DNA of 64,000 nt from Hymenobacter baengnokdamensis (GCF_008728635.1 NZ_CP044285.1:3596001-3660000), one strand, 5' to 3'. Positions 32,373 to 41,403 are shown, numbered from the stretch's first letter. Made by a program: numbers and translations. Notes: a model not told the origin generated them from the sequence alone.

Positions 32373-34607
32373 TTAGTCGGGCGCAACCGACGTATCGCCG
32401 GGAGCCTTTTTATTAATCGAGATAAACACGGCGGCCACCAGCATTTGCGGAGCCAGCAGGCGGGTAGGCACGCCGGGGTAGTGGCCGGCGGCATCGGGCG
32501 CAGCGGCGTAGCGGCAGCCGAATATATTGTCGCGGTTCAGCACATTGCTGACGCCCAGGTACACGATGGTATACTGCCCGGCCAGGTGCGTGAGGTAGCT
32601 CAGGCTGAGGTCGAGGGTCTGGAAGCTGGGCGTGCGGCCCTGGTTGTAGCCGGGCAGGTTGGGGTTGTAGTAGGCGCGGGGGCTGCCGTAGCTGTAGGTA
32701 GCGCCCACTTGCGTGTGCAGCTGGGCCAGCCAGTACTTGCCCACCAGGCTAAGGTTGTGGGTGGCGGCGAAGGTGGGCACGGCCGGGGCCAGGTCGGCCC
32801 GAAACTGGCGGCGGGTAGCGAGCAGGCCGTAGCTCACCCAAAAGTCTACCTTCTTGAAGGTCTGGTAGCGGTCGCGGTAAAAGAGGTCGAGCCCGCGGGC
32901 GTAGCCGCCGCCCGTGTTGGCATAAGCCGCCGCATTCAACGGAGTAGCGCCATCGAAGCGCACCAGCTTTTGGTAATCCTTATAATACAGCTCGGCGCGC
33001 AGGGTGCGGTCGCGGGCCATATATTGATAACTTACTATGTAATGAGCCGCCTGCTCGAAGCGCAGGTCGGGGCGCACGCGCAGCAGGTCGTTGGTGGGGC
33101 TTTGGTAAAACAGCCCGCCGGCGGCCGAGAGCTGGCTGTCCGCCCCGAGCTGCCAGGCCAGGGCCAGGCGCGGGGCCAGGTTGGCCCGGCCGAGCAGGGC
33201 CGAATACTCGCCGCGCAGCCCCACCCGCGCCGTGATGCGCGGGGCCAGGCTCAGGTCGCTTTCCCCAAACAAAGCGGTGCGTTTTTCCAGAAAGCCCGGC
33301 GTATAGCTGGCCGAGTCGGGCGCGGCCTGGTAGGTAAGGCCGTAGCGCTGCAAAGTGGTTTCGGCCCCAAGCTTAAAGTTGAACCAGGTGCTGGCCGAGT
33401 CGTTGGTGAGCACCAGGCGGCCGGTGGCGGTCTGCTCCAGCTCGTCGATGCGCTGGGGCTCGGGCCGCGTAGTGTTGCGCTCGCGGCCCAGCGCCAGGCC
33501 GGTGTTCAGGCTCCAGCCCCGGCGCAGGGCAGTGCGGTAAGTGGTATTGAGGGCAAAATTGTCGTTGCGCAGGCCGGTAAGGCGGCCATTGGCCGCGTAA
33601 GCGGCTTCGGGGTCGGGCTGGCGCACGGCTACCTGCTGGCTGCTGAACGTAGCGTAAGCTTTCAACATGCCGGTTTCGCCGATACGATGAGCCAGGCGCA
33701 GTGAGCCGCCGAGGCGCTCGGGGGCCCGCTCCCAGCGGTTATCGGAACTGGTGAGGCCGTAGTAGGGCGCCAGGTTCGTGTAATCGACCGTGGCCGAGGC
33801 GGAGGTGCGGTCCCAGCGCCGGGTGCGCGAAAGGCTGCCGCCCACGCTCAGCAGCGAGATACCGGTCTGGGTTTCGGGGTCGAGGTCGATGGAGCTCAGC
33901 CCCACCACTGCGCTCAGCGCCTGCCCGTACTCGGCCGAGTAGCCGCCGGTACTGAACATGGTGCCTTTAAACAGTGCCGGCGAAAACCGGCCCCGCGCCG
34001 GTGCGCCGCTCACGGCCCCGCCGTAGGGGCTTTGCACGGGCAGGCCATCCAGGTAGGTGCGGGTTTCGGAGGCCGCGCCGCCGCGCACGAATAGTTTGCC
34101 TTCCTCGCCCACCCGCGTGGTGCCGGGCAGGGTATTAAGCGCCGTGGCAATGTCGGCCATCGCCCCGGCCGTGGTCAGAATGTCGAGCGGCTTGAGGGCA
34201 GCCGAGCGCTTTTCATCGCTGGCCTCGAAGGCCCCGGCCGTAATAACGACCGCGCCCAGCGAGGCCCGGCTTTCGCGCAGGCGGCGGGCGGGCAGCACCA
34301 GCGGACCGCCGCCGGCGGGCAGAGCCAGGGGCGTTTCCTGTAGCTCGTAGCCAATGAGCGTAATAACCAGCGGCAAGGTGCCGGTGGCGTTGGTAGCAAA
34401 GCTAAACCGGCCCAGCGAGTCGGTGGTAGCGCCATCAAAGGTGGTTTTGAGAAAGACATTGGCTCCCGGCAGCGGGCGGCCCGCCGCGTCGAGCACCAGG
34501 CCGCTGAGGCGGGTAGCGGCCGAAAAAGTAGTAGGGGCAGGCGCTTGGGCCAGCGCAGCCAGCGGCATGTTCAGGGTAAGCAGGGCGGCAAGGAGCGGGG
34601 TTTTCAT
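32373..34607 (-). CDS. TonB-dependent receptor with CarboxypepD_reg-like domain
   Basis: The 744-residue outer-membrane protein has a signal peptide (KTPLLAALLTLNMPLAALAQ), a carboxypeptidase-regulatory-like beta sandwich (residues about 32-115, LSGLVLDAAGRPLPGANVFL), a plug domain with KPLDILTTAGAMADIATALN and RGGAASETRTYLDGLPV, and a 22-strand barrel to the end. No SusD-type lipoprotein is adjacent, so it is more likely a stand-alone receptor for a metal chelate, cofactor or peptide. Start ATG 34607 gives the signal peptide; the open frame continues upstream without family similarity. The C-terminal tail is slightly extended beyond the usual terminal strand. Confidence 0.9.
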   Translation of the reverse strand: MKTPLLAALLTLNMPLAALAQAPAPTTFSAATRLSGLVLDAAGRPLPGANVFLKTTFDGATTDSLGRFSFATNATGTLPLVITLIGYELQETPLALPAGGGPLVLPARRLRESRASLGAVVITAGAFEASDEKRSAALKPLDILTTAGAMADIATALNTLPGTTRVGEEGKLFVRGGAASETRTYLDGLPVQSPYGGAVSGAPARGRFSPALFKGTMFSTGGYSAEYGQALSAVVGLSSIDLDPETQTGISLLSVGGSLSRTRRWDRTSASATVDYTNLAPYYGLTSSDNRWERAPERLGGSLRLAHRIGETGMLKAYATFSSQQVAVRQPDPEAAYAANGRLTGLRNDNFALNTTYRTALRRGWSLNTGLALGRERNTTRPEPQRIDELEQTATGRLVLTNDSASTWFNFKLGAETTLQRYGLTYQAAPDSASYTPGFLEKRTALFGESDLSLAPRITARVGLRGEYSALLGRANLAPRLALAWQLGADSQLSAAGGLFYQSPTNDLLRVRPDLRFEQAAHYIVSYQYMARDRTLRAELYYKDYQKLVRFDGATPLNAAAYANTGGGYARGLDLFYRDRYQTFKKVDFWVSYGLLATRRQFRADLAPAVPTFAATHNLSLVGKYWLAQLHTQVGATYSYGSPRAYYNPNLPGYNQGRTPSFQTLDLSLSYLTHLAGQYTIVYLGVSNVLNRDNIFGCRYAAAPDAAGHYPGVPTRLLAPQMLVAAVFISINKKAPGDTSVAPD

Positions 34608-34822
34608 GGGGCTGGCAAGGGAGGCGATTGACTGGCCCAAAGGTGCCCGTCCCGGCCGGCGGCTTTCAAGTAAAAGTGCCCGAAACAGCAAAAGCTAAGG
34701 CTGAACCGTTGGCAGAGGTGGTTGGCCGAAAACGCACAACACCCGCCCACTCCTGCCGTTTAGGGCCCGTGTGCTTAACTTTCGGCACGCTTACTTCTTC
34801 GGCTCGCTTACTTTTCTGCCCC

Positions 34823-36088
34823 ATGCCCGCCCCTGTTCTGCCCGTCGATTATCAACAGCTTTTTCGGGCGCTGCCCGGTCTCTATCTCCTGCTTGCCCCC
34901 GATGGCACGGTACTGGACAATTCAGACCAGCACGTTGCCTCTGCCCTGGCCCCGCGTTCCCAAACGCTGGGCCGCAATATTTTCGACGCTTACCCATCCG
35001 ACCCCCGTAGCCAGGAGGAGTTATTTCAAAGCCAGGAGAAAGTTCGCCAAACGCGGCAGGCTGATACGATGCCGCTCATACGCTACGACCTTGATGGGCC
35101 GAACGGGCGCGAAGAGCGCTACTGGCAGCTAACCCACCATCCTATTCTGGATGACCAGGGAAACCTGCTCTATATTCTGCAAACTCCCCAGGACGTGACC
35201 CAGCAGCATATCGCTGCCCAGGCCACCGCCGAGGCTCAGCAGCAGCTGGTCGATGAGCAGGAGCGTACCCGCTTTGTGCTGGCCAACCTGCCGGTGCTTA
35301 TCTGGACGGCTACGCCCGATGGACAACGCGACTTTTTTAACCCCCGCTGGTTGAATTTTACGGGCAAGGAGCTGGCCGAACAGCAAGGCTACCAGTGGCT
35401 GAACGACCTTCACCCCGACGACCAGGAGCGGGTGCGTACCCAGTGGCAGCAGGCTGTGGAAAATGGCACCCCTTACCAGGTAGAATACCGCCTGCGCCGC
35501 CACGATGGCCAGTACCGCTGGATACTGTCACGGGCCCAGGCCCGCCGCGACGCCAACGGCCAGATTAGCATGTGGGTGGGTGGGGCTACCGACATTCATG
35601 ACCAGAAAATGCTGGTGCAGGAGATTCTGGAAGCCAACGAGCAGCAGGCGCTACTCTCAGAGCAGGCGTACCAGAACTACCAGCGGGCGGAAAGCCAGCG
35701 AGCTATCTACCACGGGCTCTTTATGCAGGCCCCAGCGCTCATCTGCATCCTGCGCGGCCCCGAGCATCAGTTCGAGTTCGTAAACACCGCTTATCAGTCG
35801 CTCTTTCCCGACCGGCAGCTGGTTGGGCGCCCCCTCCAGGAGGCCCTACCGGAAGTGAGCCGTCAAGGTATTATCGAGCTGCTCGATGGCGTATACCAAA
35901 CCGGCGAAACCTATATCGGCAACGAGGTGCCGCTGCAGCTGCAGCTCCACGAAGGCAGCCCTGAGATGCGCCAGGGGTACTTCAATTTTACCTATCAGCA
36001 ATTCAAGGAATACGGGCAGGTTGCCGGCATTATGGTTTTTGCCTTCGAAGTGACCGAGCTGGTAGCCGCCCGTAAAGCACGGGAATAG
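34823..36088 (+). CDS. PAS-only protein, probably a truncated sensor kinase
   Basis: The 421-residue protein consists of three PAS domains: about residues 5-125 (YLLLAPDGTVLDNSDQHVAS), 145-275 (VLIWTATPDGQRDFFNPRWL, then RRHDGQYRWILSRAQ) and 300-420 (LICILRGPEHQFEFVNTAYQ). It ends in VAARKARE and a stop just where related Bacteroidota proteins normally continue into a coiled coil and a HisKA/HATPase region. No kinase sequence is detectable downstream. It may be a genuine sensor-only protein or the front end of a disrupted kinase. Confidence 0.8.
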   Translation: MPAPVLPVDYQQLFRALPGLYLLLAPDGTVLDNSDQHVASALAPRSQTLGRNIFDAYPSDPRSQEELFQSQEKVRQTRQADTMPLIRYDLDGPNGREERYWQLTHHPILDDQGNLLYILQTPQDVTQQHIAAQATAEAQQQLVDEQERTRFVLANLPVLIWTATPDGQRDFFNPRWLNFTGKELAEQQGYQWLNDLHPDDQERVRTQWQQAVENGTPYQVEYRLRRHDGQYRWILSRAQARRDANGQISMWVGGATDIHDQKMLVQEILEANEQQALLSEQAYQNYQRAESQRAIYHGLFMQAPALICILRGPEHQFEFVNTAYQSLFPDRQLVGRPLQEALPEVSRQGIIELLDGVYQTGETYIGNEVPLQLQLHEGSPEMRQGYFNFTYQQFKEYGQVAGIMVFAFEVTELVAARKARE

Positions 36089-36292
36089 CTGCAACCTTTG
36101 CCGTCAGAAACTGTTATCTGACTTGTTAAGCACCAATAGAGAACAGACTTTATTCAGTTTGGCCGTTAATTTGCTGGTCAGCCGGCTGCCTCTACGGAGG
36201 CAAATGTGCCTTTTACTTGTTTTTGGCTTTCTCGCTGGTCGGTAGGTATGACCAGCCGACTGGCCCCGCCACTACCTTTTCCACACCCTTTT

Positions 36293-36646
36293 ATGGAGCT
36301 TACCGCCCTCGACTTTCAGCAAGCCCGCGTCAAGCAGGTGCTGTTTAAGTCGCGCCTGCGCTCGGTGCTGTACGGGGTACGGGAAGCAGAGCCCGGCCTA
36401 TTTTCGATGAAAGAAAACCCACTGGGTCAGTGGCTTACTACTGTGCTGAAGCCTCAGTACGGCCATCGGCCCGAAGTGGCCACTATTGAGCGGCTGCTGC
36501 GCCAGACGCTCGACACCGGCCAGGGCCTGGTGCGCCAATACCAGCGCGGCGAGCTGGAGCAGGCCCGCACCGGCCTGGAGCAGATTGAGCGCCTGGCCAC
36601 GGAGATAGAGCAGCATCTTACCTCCGTAGAGCACCACAAAAATTAG
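36293..36646 (+). CDS. CZB-like four-helix protein lacking some zinc ligands
   Basis: The 117-residue protein resembles the chemoreceptor zinc-binding (CZB) domain: VKQVLFKSRLRSVLYG for helix 1, NPLGQWL for the LGxWL turn, YGHRPEVATIERL for helix 3 and a final helix LEQARTGLEQIERLATEI. In canonical CZB domains a His in helix 1 and a Cys before LGxWL bind zinc; here both are absent (Lys/Gln and Pro), while the YGH histidine remains. It follows the PAS-only gene after 204 bp of spacer. Zinc or redox sensing is therefore doubtful. Confidence 0.55.
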   Translation: MELTALDFQQARVKQVLFKSRLRSVLYGVREAEPGLFSMKENPLGQWLTTVLKPQYGHRPEVATIERLLRQTLDTGQGLVRQYQRGELEQARTGLEQIERLATEIEQHLTSVEHHKN

Positions 36647-36676
36647 CCGCTACCCATCAGCCCCGGCTGAAGCAGG

Positions 36677-36919
36677 CTAGTAGCTGCCGATGGAAATCAA
36701 CGCCAGGTAGTCGTGCAGGCCGCCCGCGTGCTCAAACACGTGGATAAATAAAATAGCGTCCTCCCCCCGGCTGCGCCACACCTCGGCATAAAAGCTGCCG
36801 ACTGCAAACAGGTGCAGGTCGAAGCTGTCTTCGGTGCGCTGGGCCAGTGGGTGGCCGTGACGGGTCAGGTAATCAGCCTGCTGGCGCTGATGCAGGTTTT
36901 TAAAAGTGGCAAACGTCAT
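36677..36919 (-). CDS. Small hypothetical protein, 80 aa
   Basis: From ATG 36919 the sequence reads MTFATFKNLHQRQQADYLTR, then FDLHLFAVGSFYAEVWRS and ILFIHVFEHAGGLHDYLAL. It looks like a compact alpha/beta protein with several histidines; no family is recognised. It converges with the CZB-like gene and is divergent from yfcC. The overall composition and a clear start favour a real gene. Confidence 0.6.
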   Translation of the reverse strand: MTFATFKNLHQRQQADYLTRHGHPLAQRTEDSFDLHLFAVGSFYAEVWRSRGEDAILFIHVFEHAGGLHDYLALISIGSY

Positions 36920-36980
36920 AGGAGTATCCCGAAGATACAACGGGCGAGCCCCGATAGTGCCGTGCTTAGCGCCGGCTCCG

Positions 36981-36988
36981 CAACTTTG
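36981..36988 (+). promoter_or_regulatory. Near-consensus -7 box directly before yfcC
   Basis: CAACTTTG differs by one base from TAnnTTTG and ends 5 bases before the ATG at 36994, the same layout as at menE (21073-21086), suggesting a leaderless or nearly leaderless transcript. Confidence 0.35.
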
Positions 36989-36993
36989 CGGCT

Positions 36994-38343
36994 ATGAAAT
37001 CGTTTCGCTTTCCGCACCCGCTGGTGCTGCTTACCCTGTTTATAATGCTGGCCGCCGCCCTGAGCTACGTGCTGCCCGCTGGCCAGTTCGACCGCCGTCC
37101 CAATGCCGCTACCGGCCGTGAAGTAGTCGTTCCGGGCTCTTACCAGCGGCTGCCGGCCACGCCCGTGGGGCCGTTGGGGGTGGCGCTGGCCGTCCCCAAA
37201 GGCTTGCTGGAAGCCGGCGCAGTAGTCTTCCTGATTTTTCTAGCCGGCGGGGCCTTCACGGTAGTAGACCAGACCGGCGCGCTGCGCTACGGTGTCGATT
37301 GGCTGCTGCGGCACGCCCAGGGGCGCGAGGTGCTGCTTATTCCGCTTGTTTGCCTGCTGTTTGCCACCATGGGCGCCCTGGAGAACATGGGCGAAGAGAT
37401 TATTGCCCTCGTGCCGGTGCTGCTGGTCCTGATGCGCCGGCTCGGCTACCCGGTGCTCACGGCCGTAGCGGCCAGCCTGGGGGCCGCCGTGGTGGGGGCC
37501 GCCTTCAGCCCCATTAATCCCTTCCAGGTTGGCATCGCCCAGAAGCTGGCCCAGCTGCCGCTGTTGTCGGCCGCCGGCTACCGGCTGGCATTTCTGGCCC
37601 TGGCCCTGCTCATCTGGATAATGGGCACCGTGCGCTACGCCACCCGCTACCGCACCGCCCCCAACACCACCGCCCACGACGAGCCAGCCGCTACTGCCGG
37701 GGCCGGGCGGCACGGGCTGGTACTGCTGCTGCTGCTTATCGCCTTCAGCCTCTTTGCCTACGGTGTCGTGAGCCTGGGCTGGGATTTTGACCAGATGTCG
37801 GCCTTGTTTTTTGTGCTGGGCGTGGGAGCCGGGCTCTTGGGCGGCCTGGGCTTTACGGGCACTGCGGAAGGCTTTGTAACGGGCTTCCGCGACATTGCCT
37901 TCTCGGCTATTCTGATTGGGTTTGCGCGGGCTATCTTTGTGGTGCTGGAGCAGGGGCACATCGTCGATACCATTGTGCAGGGCCTGGCAACGCCGCTGGC
38001 TCACCTGCCGGTAGCCCTGGCCGCCCTGGGCATGATGGGCGTGCAAACGGCCCTGCACCTGCCCGTACCCAGCGTAAGCGGCCAGGCCGTGCTCACGATG
38101 CCGCTGCTGGTACCCCTCTCCGACCTCATTGGCCTGCCCCGGCAGGTAACGGTGCTGGCTTACCAATATGGCGCAGGCATGACCGACCTCCTCACGCCTA
38201 CCAACGGAGCGCTCATGGCAATGCTGGCAGCCTGCGGCGTACGCTACGACCAGTGGCTGCGCTTTGCCGGGCCACTCTATATCTTGCTGCTGGCGCTGGG
38301 AGCCGCCAGTGTACTGCTAGGCATCTGGCTGAACATTGCTTAA
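36994..38343 (+). CDS. YfcC-family transporter
   Basis: The 449-residue integral membrane protein belongs to the YfcC family (basic amino acid antiporter-like, within the ion transporter superfamily) with about 12 helices. Characteristic segments are PHPLVLLTLFIMLAAALSYV with LPAGQFDRR after the first helix, FLAGGAFTVVDQTGAL, the signature ENMGEEIIALVPVLL and VGAAFSPINPFQVGIAQ in the first half, and the matching PVPSVSGQAVLTMPLLVPLS and GAGMTDLLTPTNGALMA in the second. The two conserved halves suggest an inverted-repeat fold. The substrate in Bacteroidota is unknown. It is followed by a YfiT-like gene 41 bp downstream. Confidence 0.88.
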   Translation: MKSFRFPHPLVLLTLFIMLAAALSYVLPAGQFDRRPNAATGREVVVPGSYQRLPATPVGPLGVALAVPKGLLEAGAVVFLIFLAGGAFTVVDQTGALRYGVDWLLRHAQGREVLLIPLVCLLFATMGALENMGEEIIALVPVLLVLMRRLGYPVLTAVAASLGAAVVGAAFSPINPFQVGIAQKLAQLPLLSAAGYRLAFLALALLIWIMGTVRYATRYRTAPNTTAHDEPAATAGAGRHGLVLLLLLIAFSLFAYGVVSLGWDFDQMSALFFVLGVGAGLLGGLGFTGTAEGFVTGFRDIAFSAILIGFARAIFVVLEQGHIVDTIVQGLATPLAHLPVALAALGMMGVQTALHLPVPSVSGQAVLTMPLLVPLSDLIGLPRQVTVLAYQYGAGMTDLLTPTNGALMAMLAACGVRYDQWLRFAGPLYILLLALGAASVLLGIWLNIA

Positions 38344-38384
38344 ATAGTAGTTTTTTACTATATTTTATTTTTCTCTTCGCTTGT

Positions 38385-38909
38385 ATGTCCGAACTCGACC
38401 CGCTACGCTACCCCATCGGCCGGCCCCGGCTGCCAGCCGCGCCGCTTACCCCGGCTGAGCGCACGCACTACCTTCAGCAGCTGGCCGAATTACCGGCCCA
38501 GCTTACGGCGGCGGCCCACCACGCGGGGGGCGAGCGCCTGCAGCTGCCCTACCGCCCCGGCGGCTGGACCGGCCGGCAGGTTATCCACCACGTTGCCGAC
38601 TCGCACCTGAACGCCTACTGCCGGTTCCGACTGGCGCTTACGGAAGAAAACCCTACTATTCGCCCCTATGATGAGCAGGCCTGGGCCGAGCTGCCCGACG
38701 TAGCCGCCACGCCCATCACCGTATCGCTGGCCCTGCTCGAAAACCTGCACAGCCGCTGGGTAACCCTGTTGCACCACCTCGATGAGGCGCAGTGGCAACG
38801 CACCTTCTACCACCCCGGCAATCAAAAGACGGCTACCCTCGACCAGACCCTGGCGCTGTACGCCTGGCACGGCCGGCACCACCTGGCCCACCTTTCTTTA
38901 CTTGGGTAA
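38385..38909 (+). CDS. YfiT-family putative metal-dependent transferase
   Basis: The 174-residue protein is a DinB-superfamily member of the YfiT type, like bacillithiol transferase BstA. Metal-binding histidines are seen in RQVIHHVADSHLNAYCR and LYAWHGRHHLAHL. The N-terminal LRYPIGRPRLPAAPLTPAER is typical of the YfiT branch. Its TAA stop is created by the first GGGTAAT heptad of the hairpin that follows. It may be co-transcribed with yfcC, 41 bp upstream. Confidence 0.85.
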   Translation: MSELDPLRYPIGRPRLPAAPLTPAERTHYLQQLAELPAQLTAAAHHAGGERLQLPYRPGGWTGRQVIHHVADSHLNAYCRFRLALTEENPTIRPYDEQAWAELPDVAATPITVSLALLENLHSRWVTLLHHLDEAQWQRTFYHPGNQKTATLDQTLALYAWHGRHHLAHLSLLG

Positions 38910-38946
38910 TGGGTAATGGGTAATTAGTTACCCATTACCCATTACC
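38904..38946. terminator. Perfect GGGTAAT heptad hairpin
   Basis: Three tandem gggtaat heptads (38904-38924) are mirrored by their complement (38928-38946), a 19-bp perfect stem with a 4-base loop. It lies between convergent genes, with the stop codon of the YfiT-family gene within its left arm and the stop of the TPR lipoprotein 3 bp beyond its right arm. Confidence 0.8.
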
Positions 38947-38948
38947 TA

Positions 38949-39806
38949 TTACTTCCTCACCATGCTGCTGCCTTTGCCGTAGCGGCGCAGGCTTTTTTCG
39001 GCTTCTGGGTTTAGCTTGGCAGCTTTCTCCAGGTCTTTGCGGGCTTCCGCCATGCGGTCGTAGCTAGCGTAGCTGATGCCGCGGTATTCAATGGCATCGG
39101 CATAAAGCGAGTCGAGGGCAATAGCGCGGGTAAAGTCCGACACGGCCGCCTTGTATTGATACATCTGCATTTTGGCTACTCCACGGCCAAAGAAAGCTTC
39201 TTTGTCGTCGGGCCGTAGCTTCACGGCCCCGCTAAAATCGTTGGCCGCCGCCTTGTACTCCTTCAGCATCAGCTCGTTTACGGCCTTGTTGTAGTACAGG
39301 TCAGGGTTGCCGCGCATGGTGCGCAGGGCCGCTGCATAGTCGGGCTTGGCCTCCTTGTAGTTTTTGAGGTTGGAATAGGCTTTGGCGCGCTCCAGCAGGG
39401 CACGGCTATCCTTGGGCTTGGTTTTGAGCACGAGGTTGGCCCGCGCCAGCTGGTAGCGGTAGTCGGCCACACTCAGCTTACGCTCGGCAGCGCGCTCGGC
39501 CGAGGCCGCAGCGGCCGACAGCGCATTGGGGTCGGCGGTAGCCATAGCTGCTTCGGGCGAAGGCGCATCAAGGGTTTCAACCGGCACTGCCGGGGTCGTA
39601 GCTGCCGTGGCGGCCGGGTCGGGCATAGGCAGCTTGGTAGGGTCGGTAGCGGGCGGGGTTGTGGCGGCGGCCGTAGTGGGCGCGCTGCGCGTCACCACGG
39701 CCGAGCCCGAGTTAGGGCGGTCGGCCTCGGTAGAGGTTGCGCAGCTGGTAGCCAGGGTAAGTAAGGCCAGCGTAGCGGGCAGGTAAGCAGTAGAAAACGA
39801 CTTCAT
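38949..39806 (-). CDS. TPR-repeat lipoprotein
   Basis: The 285-residue protein has a lipoprotein signal with lipobox LATSC at residues 18-22, a long Ala/Thr/Pro linker (residues about 25-100), and a C-terminal set of TPR units (KDSRALLERAKAYSNLKNYK, NPDLYYNKAVNELMLKEYKA, DDKEAFFGRGVAKMQMYQYK, ADAIEYRGISYASYDRMAEA). It is likely anchored on the periplasmic face and serves as a scaffold. It is divergent from lpdA. Confidence 0.85.
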   Translation of the reverse strand: MKSFSTAYLPATLALLTLATSCATSTEADRPNSGSAVVTRSAPTTAAATTPPATDPTKLPMPDPAATAATTPAVPVETLDAPSPEAAMATADPNALSAAAASAERAAERKLSVADYRYQLARANLVLKTKPKDSRALLERAKAYSNLKNYKEAKPDYAAALRTMRGNPDLYYNKAVNELMLKEYKAAANDFSGAVKLRPDDKEAFFGRGVAKMQMYQYKAAVSDFTRAIALDSLYADAIEYRGISYASYDRMAEARKDLEKAAKLNPEAEKSLRRYGKGSSMVRK

Positions 39807-39943
39807 TAGACAGAAAATTGGATAAGCTGACCGGTCGGAGCGCCGAAGCTGAGTGACTTCTACGAAAAAGTTTTACAATAGTAATGCCCAGGGATAAGCC
39901 GGACCGCAAAAACTTTACCGAACCGCCAGGCCGGCGGCGGGGT

Positions 39944-39951
39944 TATCTTTG
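39944..39951 (+). promoter_or_regulatory. Putative -7 box of lpdA
   Basis: TATCTTTG is a full match to TAnnTTTG, 57 bases before ATG 40009, and indicates the shorter start of lpdA. Confidence 0.45.
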
Positions 39952-40008
39952 CCGGCCCCGGCCCGGCCGGTCAGCTGTTTCCTATTTCATTCCGCACAAC
40001 ATAACCTT

Positions 40009-41403
40009 ATGGCATTGCAATTTGACCTGGTAGTAATTGGCTCGGGGCCCGGTGGGTACGTGGCCGCCATCCGCGCCGCGCAGCTTGGGCTGAAGGTAGG
40101 CGTGGTCGAGCGCGAGTCGCTGGGCGGCATCTGCCTCAACTGGGGCTGCATCCCGACTAAGGCGCTGCTTAAAACCGCCCAGGTGTACGAATACCTCCAG
40201 CACGCCCAGGACTACGGCCTGACGGTGAAGGAGGCCGGCTTCGATTTCGAGGCCATTATCAAGCGCAGCCGGGGCGTGGCCGACGGCATGAGCAAGGGCA
40301 TCAACTTTCTGTTTAAGAAAAACAAAATCGAAACCGTCATGGGCACCGGCAAGCTGCTGGCCCCTGGCAAGGTGGAAGTAACCCGCGCCGATGGCACCAA
40401 GGAAACCGTGCAGGCCAAGAGCATTATTCTGGCTACCGGTGCCCGCGCCCGCCAGCTGCCCAACCTGCCGATTGACGATAAAAAGATAATCGGCTACCGC
40501 AAGGCCATGACCCCCGACAGCCTGCCCAAAAGCATGGTGGTAGTGGGCTCGGGCGCCATCGGCGTCGAGTTTGCCTACTTCTACCGCTCGCTCGGCACCG
40601 AAGTTACCATTGTCGAGTACCTGCCGCGCATCGTGCCGGTAGAGGACGAGGAAGTGTCGCGGCAGATGGAGAAATCCTACAAAAAGCTGGGCATCAACAT
40701 CCTGACCAACGCCGAAGTAACCAAGGTAGATACCAGCGGCGCGGGCTGCCAGGTGTTTATCAAAACGGCCAAGGGCGAGCAGCAGATTGCCTGCGACGTG
40801 GTGCTGAGCGCCGTGGGCGTGCAAACCAACCTCGAAAACCTGGGCCTCGAAGAACTGGGCATCAAAACCGAGCGCGGCCGTATTCTGGTCGATAACTTCT
40901 ACCAGACCAACGTACCCGGTATATTCGCCATTGGCGATATTGTGCCCGGCCCCGCGCTGGCGCACGTTGCCTCAGCCGAAGGCATTATCTGCGTGGAGAA
41001 AATCACGGGCCACAACCCCGAGCCCCTCAACTACCAGAACATTCCCGGCTGCACCTACGCCCAGCCCGAGATTGCCAGTGTGGGCCTCACCGAGGCCGAA
41101 GCCAAGGCCAAGGGCTACGACATCCGGGTGGGAAAATTCCCGTTCTCGGCCTCGGGCAAAGCGGCCGCCGCCGGCGTCAAGGATGGCTTCGTGAAAGTGA
41201 TTTTCGACAAGAAATACGGCGAGTGGCTGGGCGCCCACATGATTGGCGCCAACGTAACCGAGATGATTGCCGAGGTAGTGGTAGCGCGCAAGCTCGAAAC
41301 CACCGGCCACGAAATTATCAAGGCAGTGCACCCCCACCCCACCATGAGTGAGGCCATTATGGAGGCTACGGCCGCCGCCTACGATGAGGTGATTCACCTG
41401 TAG
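40009..41403 (+). CDS. lpdA: Dihydrolipoyl dehydrogenase (E3)
   Basis: E3 reoxidises dihydrolipoamide in the pyruvate and 2-oxoglutarate dehydrogenase complexes. The 464-residue flavoprotein has the FAD motif VIGSGPGGYVAAIRAAQLG, the redox disulfide CLNWGCIPTK, the NAD motif VVGSGAIGVEFAYFYRSLG, and the C-terminal histidine-glutamate pair in HPHPTMSEAI. It pairs functionally with pdhC at 8745. A -7 box at 39944 and a strong terminator at 41430 suggest a single-gene unit. Confidence 0.96.
   Translation: MALQFDLVVIGSGPGGYVAAIRAAQLGLKVGVVERESLGGICLNWGCIPTKALLKTAQVYEYLQHAQDYGLTVKEAGFDFEAIIKRSRGVADGMSKGINFLFKKNKIETVMGTGKLLAPGKVEVTRADGTKETVQAKSIILATGARARQLPNLPIDDKKIIGYRKAMTPDSLPKSMVVVGSGAIGVEFAYFYRSLGTEVTIVEYLPRIVPVEDEEVSRQMEKSYKKLGINILTNAEVTKVDTSGAGCQVFIKTAKGEQQIACDVVLSAVGVQTNLENLGLEELGIKTERGRILVDNFYQTNVPGIFAIGDIVPGPALAHVASAEGIICVEKITGHNPEPLNYQNIPGCTYAQPEIASVGLTEAEAKAKGYDIRVGKFPFSASGKAAAAGVKDGFVKVIFDKKYGEWLGAHMIGANVTEMIAEVVVARKLETTGHEIIKAVHPHPTMSEAIMEATAAAYDEVIHL

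Noticed and set aside
32445..33704. 419-codon plus-strand open frame
   Set aside because: It lies wholly opposite the TonB-dependent receptor and arises from high GC content in the complementary strand.
37240..38166. 308-codon minus-strand open frame
   Set aside because: It is antisense to the yfcC gene, rich in His/Gln/Gly from reversed hydrophobic codons, with no recognisable domain.
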